Source: Natronomonas salinimetallica
GTDB lineage: Archaea > Halobacteriota > Halobacteria > Halobacteriales > Haloarculaceae
Assembly: GCF_013839515.1 (NCBI RefSeq)
Contig: NZ_JACDNQ010000013.1
Span: forward strand, 1-34,383
Reading direction: 5' to 3'
Length of the DNA stretch: 34,383 bases
Notes under the pieces: generated by a model
What the model saw: only the letters and a program-made list of their open reading frames with translations
Database searches by the model: none
Told to the model about the DNA's origin: nothing
Position numbers and translations under genes: made by a program
Shown here: positions 1 through 8,215 of the stretch, piece after piece
How positions within the stretch are numbered: the stretch's first letter is position 1
Layout of the letters: each line of letters begins with the position of its first letter

Positions 1-61
1 GATTGTCCGGTCCAATTTCACTTAAATCGTCTGTTTCAACAGCCTATCGACGCGATTCACG

Positions 62-79
62 CCCGGCGTAAACGCCGGG
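62..79. repeat. GC-rich hairpin/palindrome
   Basis: Perfect 8-bp inverted repeat (CCCGGCGT at 62-69, ACGCCGGG at 72-79) with a 2-nt AA centre. It could be the 3' hairpin of a gene left of the window or a protein-binding palindrome. No T-tract follows directly, so a terminator role is only a guess. Confidence 0.6.
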
Positions 80-93
80 ACTCTCTCGCTGTC

Positions 94-206
94 TTATACT
101 GTCGGACGTAACTACTTGAATCGAAAATCTCTGAGCGTCGTGTCACAGTACGGTTTCGTCTATCTGAACGATTCAGGTATTCACGAAATTACGTCCGACA
201 GTATTA
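94..206. mobile_element. MITE-like element, 107 bp, with inverted ends
   Basis: Positions 97-111 and 189-203 are a perfect 15-bp terminal inverted repeat starting TACTGTCGG. Both ends are flanked by the trinucleotide TTA (94-96 and 204-206), as expected of a 3-bp target duplication. A weaker inner inverted repeat pairs TGAATCG (117-123) with CGATTCA (169-175). The element has no ORF, so it would need a transposase in trans. A close copy of its right end, with the adjoining bases, recurs at 17124-17148. Family assignment needs an IS search; I cannot name it. Confidence 0.6.
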
Positions 207-207
207 G

Positions 208-249
208 GTAGCCACGGGGACCCCGACCGAACGGTGTAGCCACGGGGAC
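208..249. repeat. 14-bp direct repeat
   Basis: The 14-mer gtagccacggggac occurs at 208-221 and 236-249, a spacing of 28 bp, in the gene-free stretch between the MITE-like element and acylphosphatase. I see no gene or other structure between 250 and 369 apart from a T8 tract at 343-350. Confidence 0.5.
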
Positions 250-369
250 GCGGAGCGGAACGACCGCCGGCCGTCCCGCTGGAGCGTTAGCGTCGGGGCG
301 TCAGCGTCGAAACCGATGCCGGAGCGTCGCTGCCGGTGGCTTTTTTTTCGGGACCGATCCATAGTCGGC

Positions 370-648
370 ATGGACGATCGTATCCGCGCACACGTGTTCG
401 TCTCCGGGCGCGTCCAGGGCGTCTACTACCGCGCGACGACGCGCGATACCGCCCGCGAGCGGGGCGTCGACGGCTGGGTGAAAAACCTCGACGACGGCCG
501 TGTCGAAGCTGTCCTCGAAGGGCCCGAAGACACAGTCGGATCGATGGTCGAGTGGTGTCACACGGGCAGTCCGAGCGCCCGCGTCGACGACGTCGAAGTC
601 GAGTACGGCGATCCGGCCGGGCTCGAGGGATTCGAGATCAGACGGTAG
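370..648 (+). CDS. acyP: acylphosphatase
   Basis: Small cytosolic hydrolase of the carboxyl-phosphate bond in acyl phosphates. The 92-residue product matches the usual 90-100 residues. The N-terminal strand is followed by the signature VSGRVQGVYYR, whose Arg is part of the phosphate-binding loop. The active-site Asn region follows as GWVKNLDDGRVEAVLEG. I chose the ATG at 370 because it gives MDDRIRAHVFVSG, the family N-terminus; an upstream in-frame ATG at 316 would add 18 unrelated residues. Nnr follows 70 nt downstream on the same strand. Confidence 0.95.
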   Translation: MDDRIRAHVFVSGRVQGVYYRATTRDTARERGVDGWVKNLDDGRVEAVLEGPEDTVGSMVEWCHTGSPSARVDDVEVEYGDPAGLEGFEIRR

Positions 649-718
649 CCGTCGGATTCTACACGCCCGACGTGGCGGCGGCACAACGGTTAGTGCGATC
701 CGGTGAGAAGACCGGCGT

Positions 719-2158
719 ATGATATCGAGCAGGGAGATGGCGGTGGTGGACGAAAACGCCGAGGCGCTCGGCGTGCCGCGTAAACAGCTGATGGAGTCCT
801 CGGGCAACGCCGTCGCCCGCGTCGTTCGCGAGACGGCCGCCCCCGGCGCGTCGGTTGCACTCGTCTGTGGGCGGGGGAACAACGGCGGCGACGCGTTCGT
901 CGCGGCACGGTTTCTCTCCGAATACGACGTCACCGTCCACCTCCTCGGCCGTCCCGAGACGATCTCGACCGCGATCGCCCGGGAGAACTGGGACGCTCTC
1001 GGGCGAGCCGACGTGAACACACAGCGGGTCACGGACTCGGCGTCGATCGGGTTCGGTGGCCCCGACGTCGTCGTCGACGCGATGCTCGGTACCGGCGTGA
1101 CGGGCGCGCTCAGAGAGCCCGAGGCGACCGCCGCCGAGGCGATCAACGCCGCCGACGCGACGGTGATCGCCGTCGACGTTCCCTCGGGGGTCGATGCGGA
1201 CACCGGCGACAGCGAGGGACTCGCCGTCGAGGCAGACCGCGTCGTCACGTTTCACGACGACAAGCCCGGGCTCGGGTCGGTCGACGCCGACGTGACCGTC
1301 GCCGATATCGGTATCCCGGCGGCCGCAGAACGGGTCGTCGAGCGGGGGGATCTGCTCCGCCTCTCCCGCGATCCGACGGCCCACAAAGGGGATTTCGGCC
1401 GTGTCCTCGTGGTCGGTGGCGGCCCCTACGCCGGCGCGCCGGCGCTCGCCGGGCAGGCGGCCCTCCGGGCGGGGGCCGATCTGGCGTACGTCGCCTGCCC
1501 CGAACCGGTCGCAGCGGAGATACAGGGCTACAGCGAGAACCTGATCGTCCGCCCGCAGATCGGCGACCGGATCACTCCGTCGAACGTCCCGGCCGTACTC
1601 GAGGCCGCCTCCGGGATGGACTGTGTTGTCGTCGGCCCAGGGCTCGGGGATTCGGACGGCTCCCTCGACGCGGTCTCGGCGTTTCTCGCCGATTTCGACG
1701 GGACCGCCGTGGTCGACGCCGACGCCTTACAGGCCGTCCCGGACGCCGAGACCGAGGCGACGCTGATCTGTACGCCACACCGGGGCGAATTCGAAGCGAT
1801 GGGCGGGGCGGCCGCCGACGATCCCGACGAGCGCGCCGACCGCGTCGCCGACCTCGCGGCCGACCTCGGGGCGACGGTGCTCCTGAAGGGTGCCGTCGAC
1901 GTGCTCTCCGACGGCGAACGGACCCGGTACAATCGGACGGGCAACCCCGGAATGACAGTCGGTGGGACAGGCGACGTCCTCGCGGGCGTGACGGGCGCGA
2001 TGGCGTGTGGGCTCGATCCGATCCACGCGGCGGCCCTCGGCGCGTACGCCAACGGCCGGGCGGGCGATCTCGTCGTCTCCGAGTGCGGTTACGGGCTGGT
2101 CGCGACCGACCTCCTCGGGGCCGTGCCGTCCGCGCTTTGGCCCGACAGCGGGCGGTAA
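719..2158 (+). CDS. nnr: bifunctional NAD(P)H-hydrate epimerase / ADP-dependent NAD(P)H-hydrate dehydratase
   Basis: Repairs NADHX and NADPHX, the hydrated forms of damaged NAD(P)H. The 479-residue product is a full-length fusion. The N-terminal YjeF_N epimerase half (about 1-210) has the NAD-binding loop CGRGNNGGDAFVAAR and the motif AVDVPSGVDADTG. The C-terminal ribokinase-like dehydratase half (about 220-479) starts at HKGDFGRVLVVGGG and ends with NPGMTVGGTGDVLAGVTGA, which carries the Gly-rich anion hole and catalytic Asp. The start at 719 gives MISSREM before AVVDENAEALGVPRKQLME, a normal haloarchaeal N-terminus. moaC follows after 49 nt and may be co-transcribed. Confidence 0.95.
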   Translation: MISSREMAVVDENAEALGVPRKQLMESSGNAVARVVRETAAPGASVALVCGRGNNGGDAFVAARFLSEYDVTVHLLGRPETISTAIARENWDALGRADVNTQRVTDSASIGFGGPDVVVDAMLGTGVTGALREPEATAAEAINAADATVIAVDVPSGVDADTGDSEGLAVEADRVVTFHDDKPGLGSVDADVTVADIGIPAAAERVVERGDLLRLSRDPTAHKGDFGRVLVVGGGPYAGAPALAGQAALRAGADLAYVACPEPVAAEIQGYSENLIVRPQIGDRITPSNVPAVLEAASGMDCVVVGPGLGDSDGSLDAVSAFLADFDGTAVVDADALQAVPDAETEATLICTPHRGEFEAMGGAAADDPDERADRVADLAADLGATVLLKGAVDVLSDGERTRYNRTGNPGMTVGGTGDVLAGVTGAMACGLDPIHAAALGAYANGRAGDLVVSECGYGLVATDLLGAVPSALWPDSGR

Positions 2159-2207
2159 GCCGGTCGGCTCCCGATGGGTTCTTCGCCCTCGCGGCGGAAG
2201 ACGGGAT

Positions 2208-2690
2208 ATGAGCGACGGATCGGACCTCACACACGTCACCGACGAAGGCGACGCACAGATGGTCGACGTCGGTGACAAACCCGACAGCGCACGCCGGGCG
2301 CTCGCCCGGGGACGGATCGAGCTTTCGGCTTCGACGATCGAGTCGATCCGGGCGAACGATCTCGACAAAGGCGACGTACTCGCCGTCGCCCGCGTCGGTG
2401 CGATCGACGCCGTCAAACACACCTGGGAGACGATCCCGATGTGCCATCAGATCCCGATCACGAACGTCGAGACGAGCTTCGATGTCGGGGAGGACGACGT
2501 CGAGTTGTCCGTCGCCGTCGAGACGACGGGCAAGACGGGCTGTGAGATGGAGGCCTTACAGGGCGTTACGACCGGATTGAACGTGGTCTGGGACATGATA
2601 AAGGCCGCGGAAAAGGACGCGGACGGCCAGTACCCCGGTACGCGGATCGGCGACGTCGAGGTCGTCTCGAAGGAGAAACGGGAGCTGTGA
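2208..2690 (+). CDS. moaC: cyclic pyranopterin monophosphate synthase MoaC
   Basis: Converts the MoaA product, 3',8-cyclo-7,8-dihydro-GTP, to cyclic pyranopterin monophosphate in molybdenum cofactor synthesis. The 160-residue length is typical. Diagnostic motifs are LTHVTDEGDAQMVDV at the N-terminus, IPMCHQIPIT with the active-site Cys-His, and TGKTGCEMEALQGVTTGLN with the catalytic Lys. The ATG at 2208 is chosen because it gives the family N-terminus; the frame stays open upstream into the end of nnr but without family sequence. A MOT1-type transporter at 16017 is another gene with a possible molybdenum link. The downstream gap (2691-2798) separates it from convergent hflX. Confidence 0.96.
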   Translation: MSDGSDLTHVTDEGDAQMVDVGDKPDSARRALARGRIELSASTIESIRANDLDKGDVLAVARVGAIDAVKHTWETIPMCHQIPITNVETSFDVGEDDVELSVAVETTGKTGCEMEALQGVTTGLNVVWDMIKAAEKDADGQYPGTRIGDVEVVSKEKREL

Positions 2691-2798
2691 CTCGTTCCCT
2701 TCGAATCTCGGACCGTGAAACCGCCACTTTCGCACTGCGGTGCCGAAAATAGTCACGCACGACCGTATCACGCCTGGACGGCGGTCGAGTCGCCTTCC

Positions 2799-4106
2799 TT
2801 ACTCGATCGCCGGGGCCGGTAGTCCGCCGGCCTTCGAGCGCGCCTGCTCGATGATCGCCGGGCGGGCCTCAAACTCGACCGTGACCTCGTTGCCGTAGTC
2901 GACCGACTCGACGTGGGCGTGGTCGTGGATCCACGACACCAGACTCATCGTTTCGTCGGTCATCGGGATGACGAGCCGTTCGCGGCGCCAGGCGGGCAGC
3001 TCCTCGTCGATCCGGGCGCGCAGACCATCGACGTTCGTCCCGGTCTTGGCGCTTATGACGACCGGATCGGGGGCCAGCGCCGCCAGAGCTTCGCGTTTGT
3101 CCTCGAGCTCCTCGTCGTCGACGAGGTCGGCTTTGTTGAGGACGGTGACGATCGGCGCTTCGTTGCGTTCATAGAGCGTGTCGTGACACGTGACGAGCTT
3201 CTCTCGGATCTCCTCGACGGGGTCGGAGGCGTCGACGACGAGCAAGACGAGATCGGCCCGATACACCTCCGAGAGCGTCGACCGGAACGACTCGACGAGC
3301 CAGTGAGGGAGATCCGAAATGAACCCGACAGTATCGGTCACCAACACGTCGCGGCGGTCGAACTCCGCCCGGCGGGTCGTCGTCCCGAGCGTCGTAAAGA
3401 GGCGGTTCTCCGACTCGGCCGTCGCATCGAGATCCGGGTGTAGACCCTCGTTTTCGTCGATATCGAGGTCGCTCGCTAACCGCCGCAAAAGCGTCGACTT
3501 GCCGGCGTTCGTATAGCCCGCGAGGGCGACGAGGTCGAAGCCCGACTCGCGGCGCTGCTCGCGGCGGTGGGCCTCGGTCCGTTCGATGCGCTCGAGTTCG
3601 TCGTTGATCCGGCTGATCTGGGCTTTGATGTCGCGTTCGCGGGACTCGTCGTACTCCCCGAGGCCCATGAACCCGGGGCGCTCGTCGCGTTTCGCGAGCG
3701 AGGCTTTCGCCTCCGCGCGCGGCAGCTCATAGCGGAGTTCGGCGAGTTCGACCTGCAGTTGGGCCTTCTTCGTCCGGGCACGCTGGCCGAAGATATCGAG
3801 GATGAGCTTGAACCGATCGATCACCTCGGTGCCCTCGGGAAGCTCGTTCCCGAGGTTGTACGTCTGGTACGGCCCGAGTCGGTTGTCGAAGACGACCGTC
3901 GTCGCGTCGGTCTCGGCGATTAGCGTCGCGAGTTCGGCCACCTTCCCCTCCCCGAGACAGAGCGCGGGGTCCTCCGTCCGCTTCTGTGTCACCTCGCCGA
4001 CGACCGTGTAGCCGGCCGCGTGGGCGAGATCGCGTATCTCAGTCGTGTCCGGATTGCCGTCGTCGACGCGTTTCGCGACGACAGCCCGGCCGTTCGTTCC
4101 AGTCAC
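2799..4106 (-). CDS. hflX: GTPase HflX
   Basis: Ribosome-associated GTPase of the HflX/OBG superfamily, linked to rescue or splitting of stalled ribosomes. The 435-residue protein has the N-terminal HflX domain (FDNRLGPYQTYNLG near 74-86; QLQVELAELRYELPR near 116-130). A coiled linker (about 155-185) follows. The G domain has the P-loop GYTNAGKST (197-205), switch II DTVGF and NKAD. A C-terminal extension of about 70 residues is present, as in other archaeal members. The start at 4106 has a TATA-like box about 29 nt upstream, so the mRNA is probably leaderless. It lies upstream of no other gene in its direction and is convergent with moaC. Confidence 0.95.
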   Translation of the reverse strand: MTGTNGRAVVAKRVDDGNPDTTEIRDLAHAAGYTVVGEVTQKRTEDPALCLGEGKVAELATLIAETDATTVVFDNRLGPYQTYNLGNELPEGTEVIDRFKLILDIFGQRARTKKAQLQVELAELRYELPRAEAKASLAKRDERPGFMGLGEYDESRERDIKAQISRINDELERIERTEAHRREQRRESGFDLVALAGYTNAGKSTLLRRLASDLDIDENEGLHPDLDATAESENRLFTTLGTTTRRAEFDRRDVLVTDTVGFISDLPHWLVESFRSTLSEVYRADLVLLVVDASDPVEEIREKLVTCHDTLYERNEAPIVTVLNKADLVDDEELEDKREALAALAPDPVVISAKTGTNVDGLRARIDEELPAWRRERLVIPMTDETMSLVSWIHDHAHVESVDYGNEVTVEFEARPAIIEQARSKAGGLPAPAIE

Positions 4107-4130
4107 TCGCGGACAACTACGTCGTCACGG

Positions 4131-4140
4131 TATTTAATTT
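4131..4140 (-). promoter_or_regulatory. TATA-like box of hflX
   Basis: On the minus strand this reads AAATTAAATA, centred about 29 nt before the hflX start codon in otherwise G+C-rich DNA. That spacing predicts a leaderless transcript. The rest of the 4107-4277 gap shows no convincing gene. Confidence 0.55.
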
Positions 4141-4277
4141 CAGGGCTCGGTATGCGATCGTGGGACCGTGACCCGTACGGCTCGCCGGACCCATATACCG
4201 GTCACCGTCGGAACGGTACAGGCGGTGATCGCTGGGACGACGACAGTCCGTATCGTACCGGCGCGGTGGATCCCCGG

Positions 4278-5003
4278 CTACCGCGTGCCGATCTCGTCTT
4301 CGTCCTTGACGATCCTGGTTTCGGCTTCGCCGCTCGTATGTTCGTTGACGACGTCATAAAAGTCGTTTTGGAGGCCGGCGGGGAATCGAATCACGCCGAC
4401 CCACGAGCCGTCCGACTGCCACTCCTCGCGCTCTAGCTCGCCGAACTGCCGGATCTGTGCCTGCGCGCTGCCAGCGTACTCCGCCGGGACCTGTACCGCC
4501 ATCACCATCTCGTCGAAACGGATCGGAATGATCGGGCGGAGTTCGTCCAGAGCGTCGTCGACCTGGTTTTCGACCGGCTCCATCGGATCGACTTTGAATC
4601 CGGCTTCCTCCAGGGCGCGTTCGATCCGTTCCGGCGGGTGAGGTGCGTCGTCCATCTGGGGGTTGACCGCGTTGCGCGCGATCTTGTTGACGAGCTGATT
4701 GTGCTTTTGTTCTTGCATCGCACGGCGCTGTTCGGCCGTGATCTGTATTTCGCCGCGTTGGATGACCTCGGGGATGATCTCCAGGGGGTCCGTCGTCTCG
4801 AAGACCTCCTCGAGGGCGTTCTCCGGCGGCCGATCACCCGTCGACGCGTCCTCGAAGACGTCCTCGGCGGCGATGACGTCCTCGAGGTCGCCGTCGAACT
4901 CCCCACGCTTGATCGTGAGGGCGGCGTCCGGATCGACGAGCACCTCGAACCGCTGGCCGTGGGACTCGAGCCGCGCTGTCACAGCCTCGTCAAGCGATAT
5001 CAT
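4278..5003 (-). CDS. ribosome maturation protein SBDS/Sdo1
   Basis: Archaeal orthologue of the Shwachman-Bodian-Diamond protein, which acts on the large ribosomal subunit to release the anti-association factor aIF6. The 241-residue length is typical. It begins MISLDEAVTARLESHGQRFE and contains the FYSH-domain stretch KRGEFDGDLEDVIAAEDVF, then HNQLVNKIARNAVNP and RPIIPIRFDEMVMAVQVPA. The ATG at 5003 gives the family N-terminus; the open frame reaches to 6167 but is only a shadow of psmA and pop5. It lies 59 nt downstream of psmA with its own TATA-like box, in the order pop5-psmA-SBDS known from many euryarchaea. Confidence 0.95.
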   Translation of the reverse strand: MISLDEAVTARLESHGQRFEVLVDPDAALTIKRGEFDGDLEDVIAAEDVFEDASTGDRPPENALEEVFETTDPLEIIPEVIQRGEIQITAEQRRAMQEQKHNQLVNKIARNAVNPQMDDAPHPPERIERALEEAGFKVDPMEPVENQVDDALDELRPIIPIRFDEMVMAVQVPAEYAGSAQAQIRQFGELEREEWQSDGSWVGVIRFPAGLQNDFYDVVNEHTSGEAETRIVKDEDEIGTR

Positions 5004-5023
5004 ACGTACCGGTAGGCGGGGCG

Positions 5024-5033
5024 AAATAAAAGG
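5024..5033 (-). promoter_or_regulatory. TATA-like box of the SBDS gene
   Basis: Minus strand CCTTTTATTT, 21-30 nt before the SBDS start at 5003. It lies within the 59-nt psmA-SBDS gap, so the SBDS gene can be transcribed separately from psmA. Confidence 0.5.
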
Positions 5034-5062
5034 TGTTCCCAAAGAGCCGCGGACGGTCGGGA

Positions 5063-5824
5063 CTACTCCTCGGCGTCGGCGTCGGCGTCCTCGTCGGCGA
5101 GCAGGTCGTGATCGTCGAGGTAAGACTGGATCTCCTCGTCGGACAGTTTTCCGAACCCGTCTTCGCCGACCGAGACCGTTGCGAGCCCGATGCCCTCCGG
5201 AGTGAGCCCGTCCTCGTTGACGGATGCGAGAGCCTGTAGCGCGAGCCCGATGCCCTCGTCGAGGTCGATGTCCTCCTCGTAGTGCTCCTCGAGGTAATCC
5301 TCGATGTCGCCGCGGTCGGCACCGACCGCGAGCGCTTGCCACTCGTAGGGGGTCCCGGAGGGGTCCGTCTCGTAGAGTCGCGGTTCGCCGTCCTCGATGC
5401 CGCCGATGATCAACGCGACGCCGAACGGGCGCGCGCCGCCGACCTGCGTGTACTGTTGGATGTGGTCGGTGACGGCCTTCGTCAGTGTCTCGACGCCGAT
5501 CGGCTCGCCGTACCGGAGCTGGTTGACCTGTGCCTGCCGGCGCGCGAAGTCGATCAGCTGGCGGGCGTCGGCGACGTGACCGGCGCTCGCGATGCCGACG
5601 TGATCGTCGGCTTTGTGGATCTTTTCGACGCTCGTCCGCTCCATGAGCGGCGAACGGATGCGCTTGTCGACTACCAACACGACGCCGTGTTCGGTCCGGA
5701 TACCGATCGACGCCGTGCCTCGTTTGACCGCCTCTCTCGCGTACTCGACCTGGTACAGGCGGCCGTCCGGTGAGAAGATCGTGATCCCCCGGTCGTACGC
5801 CTGCTGCTGCGATTGTCCCTGCAT
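5063..5824 (-). CDS. psmA: proteasome alpha subunit
   Basis: Forms the outer heptameric rings of the archaeal 20S proteasome, gating substrate entry. The 253-residue product has the N-terminal gate and H0 helix region (AYDRGITIFSPDGRLYQVEY). It then has AVKRGTASIGIRTEHGVVLV, the family signature, with RSPLMERTSVEKI after it. No catalytic N-terminal Thr is expected in alpha subunits. The C-terminus is a very acidic tail (ADEDADADAEE). The pop5 stop codon lies 2 nt upstream, so the two genes are translationally close. Beta subunits are not in this window. Confidence 0.97.
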   Translation of the reverse strand: MQGQSQQQAYDRGITIFSPDGRLYQVEYAREAVKRGTASIGIRTEHGVVLVVDKRIRSPLMERTSVEKIHKADDHVGIASAGHVADARQLIDFARRQAQVNQLRYGEPIGVETLTKAVTDHIQQYTQVGGARPFGVALIIGGIEDGEPRLYETDPSGTPYEWQALAVGADRGDIEDYLEEHYEEDIDLDEGIGLALQALASVNEDGLTPEGIGLATVSVGEDGFGKLSDEEIQSYLDDHDLLADEDADADAEE

Positions 5825-5826
5825 TG

Positions 5827-6312
5827 TTAGTTGTCGCGAATATCGAGTGCTGTCGCGCCCACGCGACCCGCCGGGAGATCGACGTCGACCCGGTCGTTCC
5901 GGGTGACGGCCGACCGGGCGGTATCAGCGAACGCGACGGTTCTCTCCTCAATTTGTACCTGCGGACGCCGTATATACTTTTCTTCACAGGCCCGGACCGT
6001 GCCGCTAACGCCACGGACCGAAAGCCCGATCGGCTGGCCGTCGACCGCGGTGACGGTGGCGAGGACGGCCCGCAGCCGTTCGACCTCGCCGCGGCGGACC
6101 CTGATGACCGCCTCGCCGTCGCCGTTCTCGAACGAAAAGTGCAATACGCTGCTGTCCAGTTCGGCACTGCCGGCGTCGCCGACGAGGTTCTGTGTGGCGA
6201 ACCACAGCTCGCGTTGGAACGCCCGACGGCCGACGTCCGCGTCGGTCCACGACTCCAGCCCGACCGCGAGATACCGCCACCGGGGCCGGAGGTGCTTCGG
6301 CAGATGCTTCAC
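5827..6312 (-). CDS. rnp2: ribonuclease P protein component 2 (Pop5/Rpp14 family)
   Basis: Protein subunit of archaeal RNase P, which trims tRNA 5' leaders; Pop5 dimerises with Rpp30 and helps form the catalytic RNA core. The 161-residue product starts (M)KHLPKHLRPRWRYLAVGLES, the family N-terminus, from a GTG at 6312. It continues with LRAVLATVTAVDGQPIGLSV, a typical Pop5 core. The C-terminal 35 residues are an archaeal extension. psmA begins 2 nt downstream. Its usual partner gene rnp3 is not next to it here but at 9751-10446, beyond three accessory genes. Confidence 0.93.
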   Translation of the reverse strand: MKHLPKHLRPRWRYLAVGLESWTDADVGRRAFQRELWFATQNLVGDAGSAELDSSVLHFSFENGDGEAVIRVRRGEVERLRAVLATVTAVDGQPIGLSVRGVSGTVRACEEKYIRRPQVQIEERTVAFADTARSAVTRNDRVDVDLPAGRVGATALDIRDN

Positions 6313-6422
6313 GTCCGCGTTTTGGCCGTCCGCTACATAGCTTCGGCGGTCACGGACAGACGGCCTTCGTTGCCGATACCGCCCTTCGGGCCCGGTATCC
6401 CGCGCCCGTACTCACGAAACCA

Positions 6423-6430
6423 TATATATA
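6423..6430 (+). promoter_or_regulatory. TATA box of the chimeric lipoprotein gene
   Basis: TATATATA ends 20 nt before the ATG at 6451, a strong leaderless-type haloarchaeal promoter. It lies in the divergent gap between rnp2 and the lipoprotein gene. Confidence 0.65.
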
Positions 6431-6450
6431 CGGCCGCCCTCTCACGTGGT

Positions 6451-8157
6451 ATGCCCGCGGAACGTCGTGATGTCCTCCGCCTCGGTAGCGCCTGCCTCGG
6501 TGCAGCGCTCGCGGGGTGTCTCGGTACCGACGGTGCGGATCTCGACCGCGGTGGGAGTGACCCGACCCCGACCCCGACGCCGGCGACCGACGACACGGAC
6601 GATGAGAACGGCGGCGGTGCGGACAGCGATGACGATCCAGAGCCGCTCGAGGGACCGACCCGACTGCTCGCCGAAGCGACCCGCCGTGTCCTCGACGAGG
6701 CGTCGTGGTTCGGCAGGGAATACGACGACGCGATGTCGGCCTACACCGGCGCGCTCGACCGGGCCATCGAGACGATACTCCAACTCGAAAGTACGACCGC
6801 GATCACCGAGTCCGACCTCGAACGCCTCGGCGACGTCACCCTCCACGTCGAGAGGACGATAGAGGACCGACTCGAACCCCACTTCGAGCTCTCGGAGCGC
6901 GTTAGACGGCGGAACGACCGGGCGACCGAACGCGTCCGTCGGTTCGGCGAGCGCGGCGACCGCCCCGCGGTCAACGACGAGCTCGAGTCACTTCGCAACT
7001 TCTACGAGCGGATCCGGGGGTTCTTTTTCCGCCAGCGGGAGCTCTCGAAGAACCCGATCCAGAACCGGCTCGTCCCGTTCATGGCTGCCGGCGGGGCCGA
7101 CCGCGACGATGAGGACGACGCCATCCACGACACGCTCTTCGAATTTCGATACCTGAACCCGATCCGGTACGTTGATGACCCTCGCTACGGCATACGCTAC
7201 CTTCGGGGCGTCCGGTTCCGGGCGCGCGCACACACCGAAGAGGCCGTCGAGGACCGCAACGATCCGCGGCTCCTCGGTGACCCCGCCGCCTCGCCGGCCG
7301 GTTCGACGAGGTGGGAACCGACCGATACCTTCGACGAGCGCTTCGAGCCGGTCTCGGTCCCCGAGGGCCGACGGGACGAACTCGAGGTCGTCGTCAACGA
7401 CTGGGCCGACTACGACGGCGGCCCCCTCGGGATCTATACGGAGGAGTTCGTCTCCTGGCCGATCTACGTCCAGCGATACGAACGTTTCGAGGCGGCGGCG
7501 GCGGCGAGGGCGTCGCTGCTCGATGGTCCCGTGTTCTTGGAGGCCGAACGGACCGTCACCATCGGCGACTCCGAGTGGCAACAGGTCCGATACCGCCTCG
7601 GCGGGGACGTCATCTATGCGTTGTTTAAGCAGTTCGGCGAGTTCGTCGTCGTCGCCGCGCCGTCCCGGACGCCCGTAGAGGACCGTACCACGCCGTCCCG
7701 AGCGCCGAAAACGGACCTCCAACGCGACGAGGCCGTCGTGATCCGCGACGACGATGATAGCGACGACAACGACAACGACAACGACGACAACGACGTCGAC
7801 TTCTCGTCGTTCGACGGCAACGACGACGGCGATGGCAGCGACGACGATGGTAACGACGACGGTGACGGTGAAGTGGCCATCACGATACCGATCGGGGACG
7901 TCGAAGCCGGAGACGTGATTCGGGTTCGTCCCGGCGAGCGGATCCCAGTCGACGGTGTCGTCACCGACGGGGAGTCCACGGTCGACGAGTCGGCACTGGC
8001 CGGCGGATCCGCTTCCGTCGATAAATCGCCGGGAGACGACGTCTACCGGTCGACGATCAACGAGGACGACGTCCTCCGGATCGAGGCGGCGGACTACGTC
8101 GACGAGTCGTGGACGCTTCCCCTCGATCGGAGCTGGCTCCACGTGGAGGGCGAGTGA
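6451..8157 (+). CDS. Tat lipoprotein with a C-terminal fragment resembling a P1B-ATPase actuator domain
   Basis: 568 residues. I do not recognise the main body. The N-terminus has a twin-arginine signal (RR at 5-6) and lipobox LAGC with Cys23, so it should be exported folded and lipid-anchored outside the cell. A Thr-Pro and Asp-rich spacer (35-65) follows. Residues about 65-420 are a mixed, largely helical domain. Residues about 433-475 are an Asp/Asn-rich linker. Residues 477-546 match the actuator domain of heavy-metal P1B-ATPases: VEAGDVIRVRPGERIPVDGV, GESTVDESAL and STINEDDVLRI. The catalytic TGES is replaced by AGGS (517-520), so it cannot act as a phosphatase loop. No P or N domain or ATPase membrane helices are present. 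Function unknown; an extracellular binding role is only a guess. Confidence 0.8.
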   Translation: MPAERRDVLRLGSACLGAALAGCLGTDGADLDRGGSDPTPTPTPATDDTDDENGGGADSDDDPEPLEGPTRLLAEATRRVLDEASWFGREYDDAMSAYTGALDRAIETILQLESTTAITESDLERLGDVTLHVERTIEDRLEPHFELSERVRRRNDRATERVRRFGERGDRPAVNDELESLRNFYERIRGFFFRQRELSKNPIQNRLVPFMAAGGADRDDEDDAIHDTLFEFRYLNPIRYVDDPRYGIRYLRGVRFRARAHTEEAVEDRNDPRLLGDPAASPAGSTRWEPTDTFDERFEPVSVPEGRRDELEVVVNDWADYDGGPLGIYTEEFVSWPIYVQRYERFEAAAAARASLLDGPVFLEAERTVTIGDSEWQQVRYRLGGDVIYALFKQFGEFVVVAAPSRTPVEDRTTPSRAPKTDLQRDEAVVIRDDDDSDDNDNDNDDNDVDFSSFDGNDDGDGSDDDGNDDGDGEVAITIPIGDVEAGDVIRVRPGERIPVDGVVTDGESTVDESALAGGSASVDKSPGDDVYRSTINEDDVLRIEAADYVDESWTLPLDRSWLHVEGE

Positions 8158-8177
8158 TGGAATCTCGATCCCCAGCG

Positions 8178-8210
8178 TTAATTTATCGGGACGCGCTATC
8201 CCTTCGGAGG
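8178..8210 (+). promoter_or_regulatory. TATA-like box and Shine-Dalgarno of the 8216 gene
   Basis: TTAATTTAT (8178-8186) is followed by GGAGG (8206-8210), 5 nt before the ATG at 8216. This is one of the few clear Shine-Dalgarno sites in the window and supports that start. Confidence 0.55.
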
Positions 8211-8215
8211 CACAG

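Noticed and set aside
3325-3334. Another copy of the transposon end (CCGACAGTAT)
   Set aside because: Only ten bases match, and they encode the conserved DTVGF motif of HflX on the minus strand.
5004-6167. Open frame extending the SBDS protein N-terminally by 388 codons
   Set aside because: It is an out-of-frame shadow of psmA and rnp2 with Arg-rich composition; the family N-terminus starts at 5003.
5824-6450. Open frame extending the chimeric lipoprotein N-terminally by 209 codons
   Set aside because: It runs antisense through rnp2; the Tat signal and lipobox start at 6451, just after a strong TATA box.
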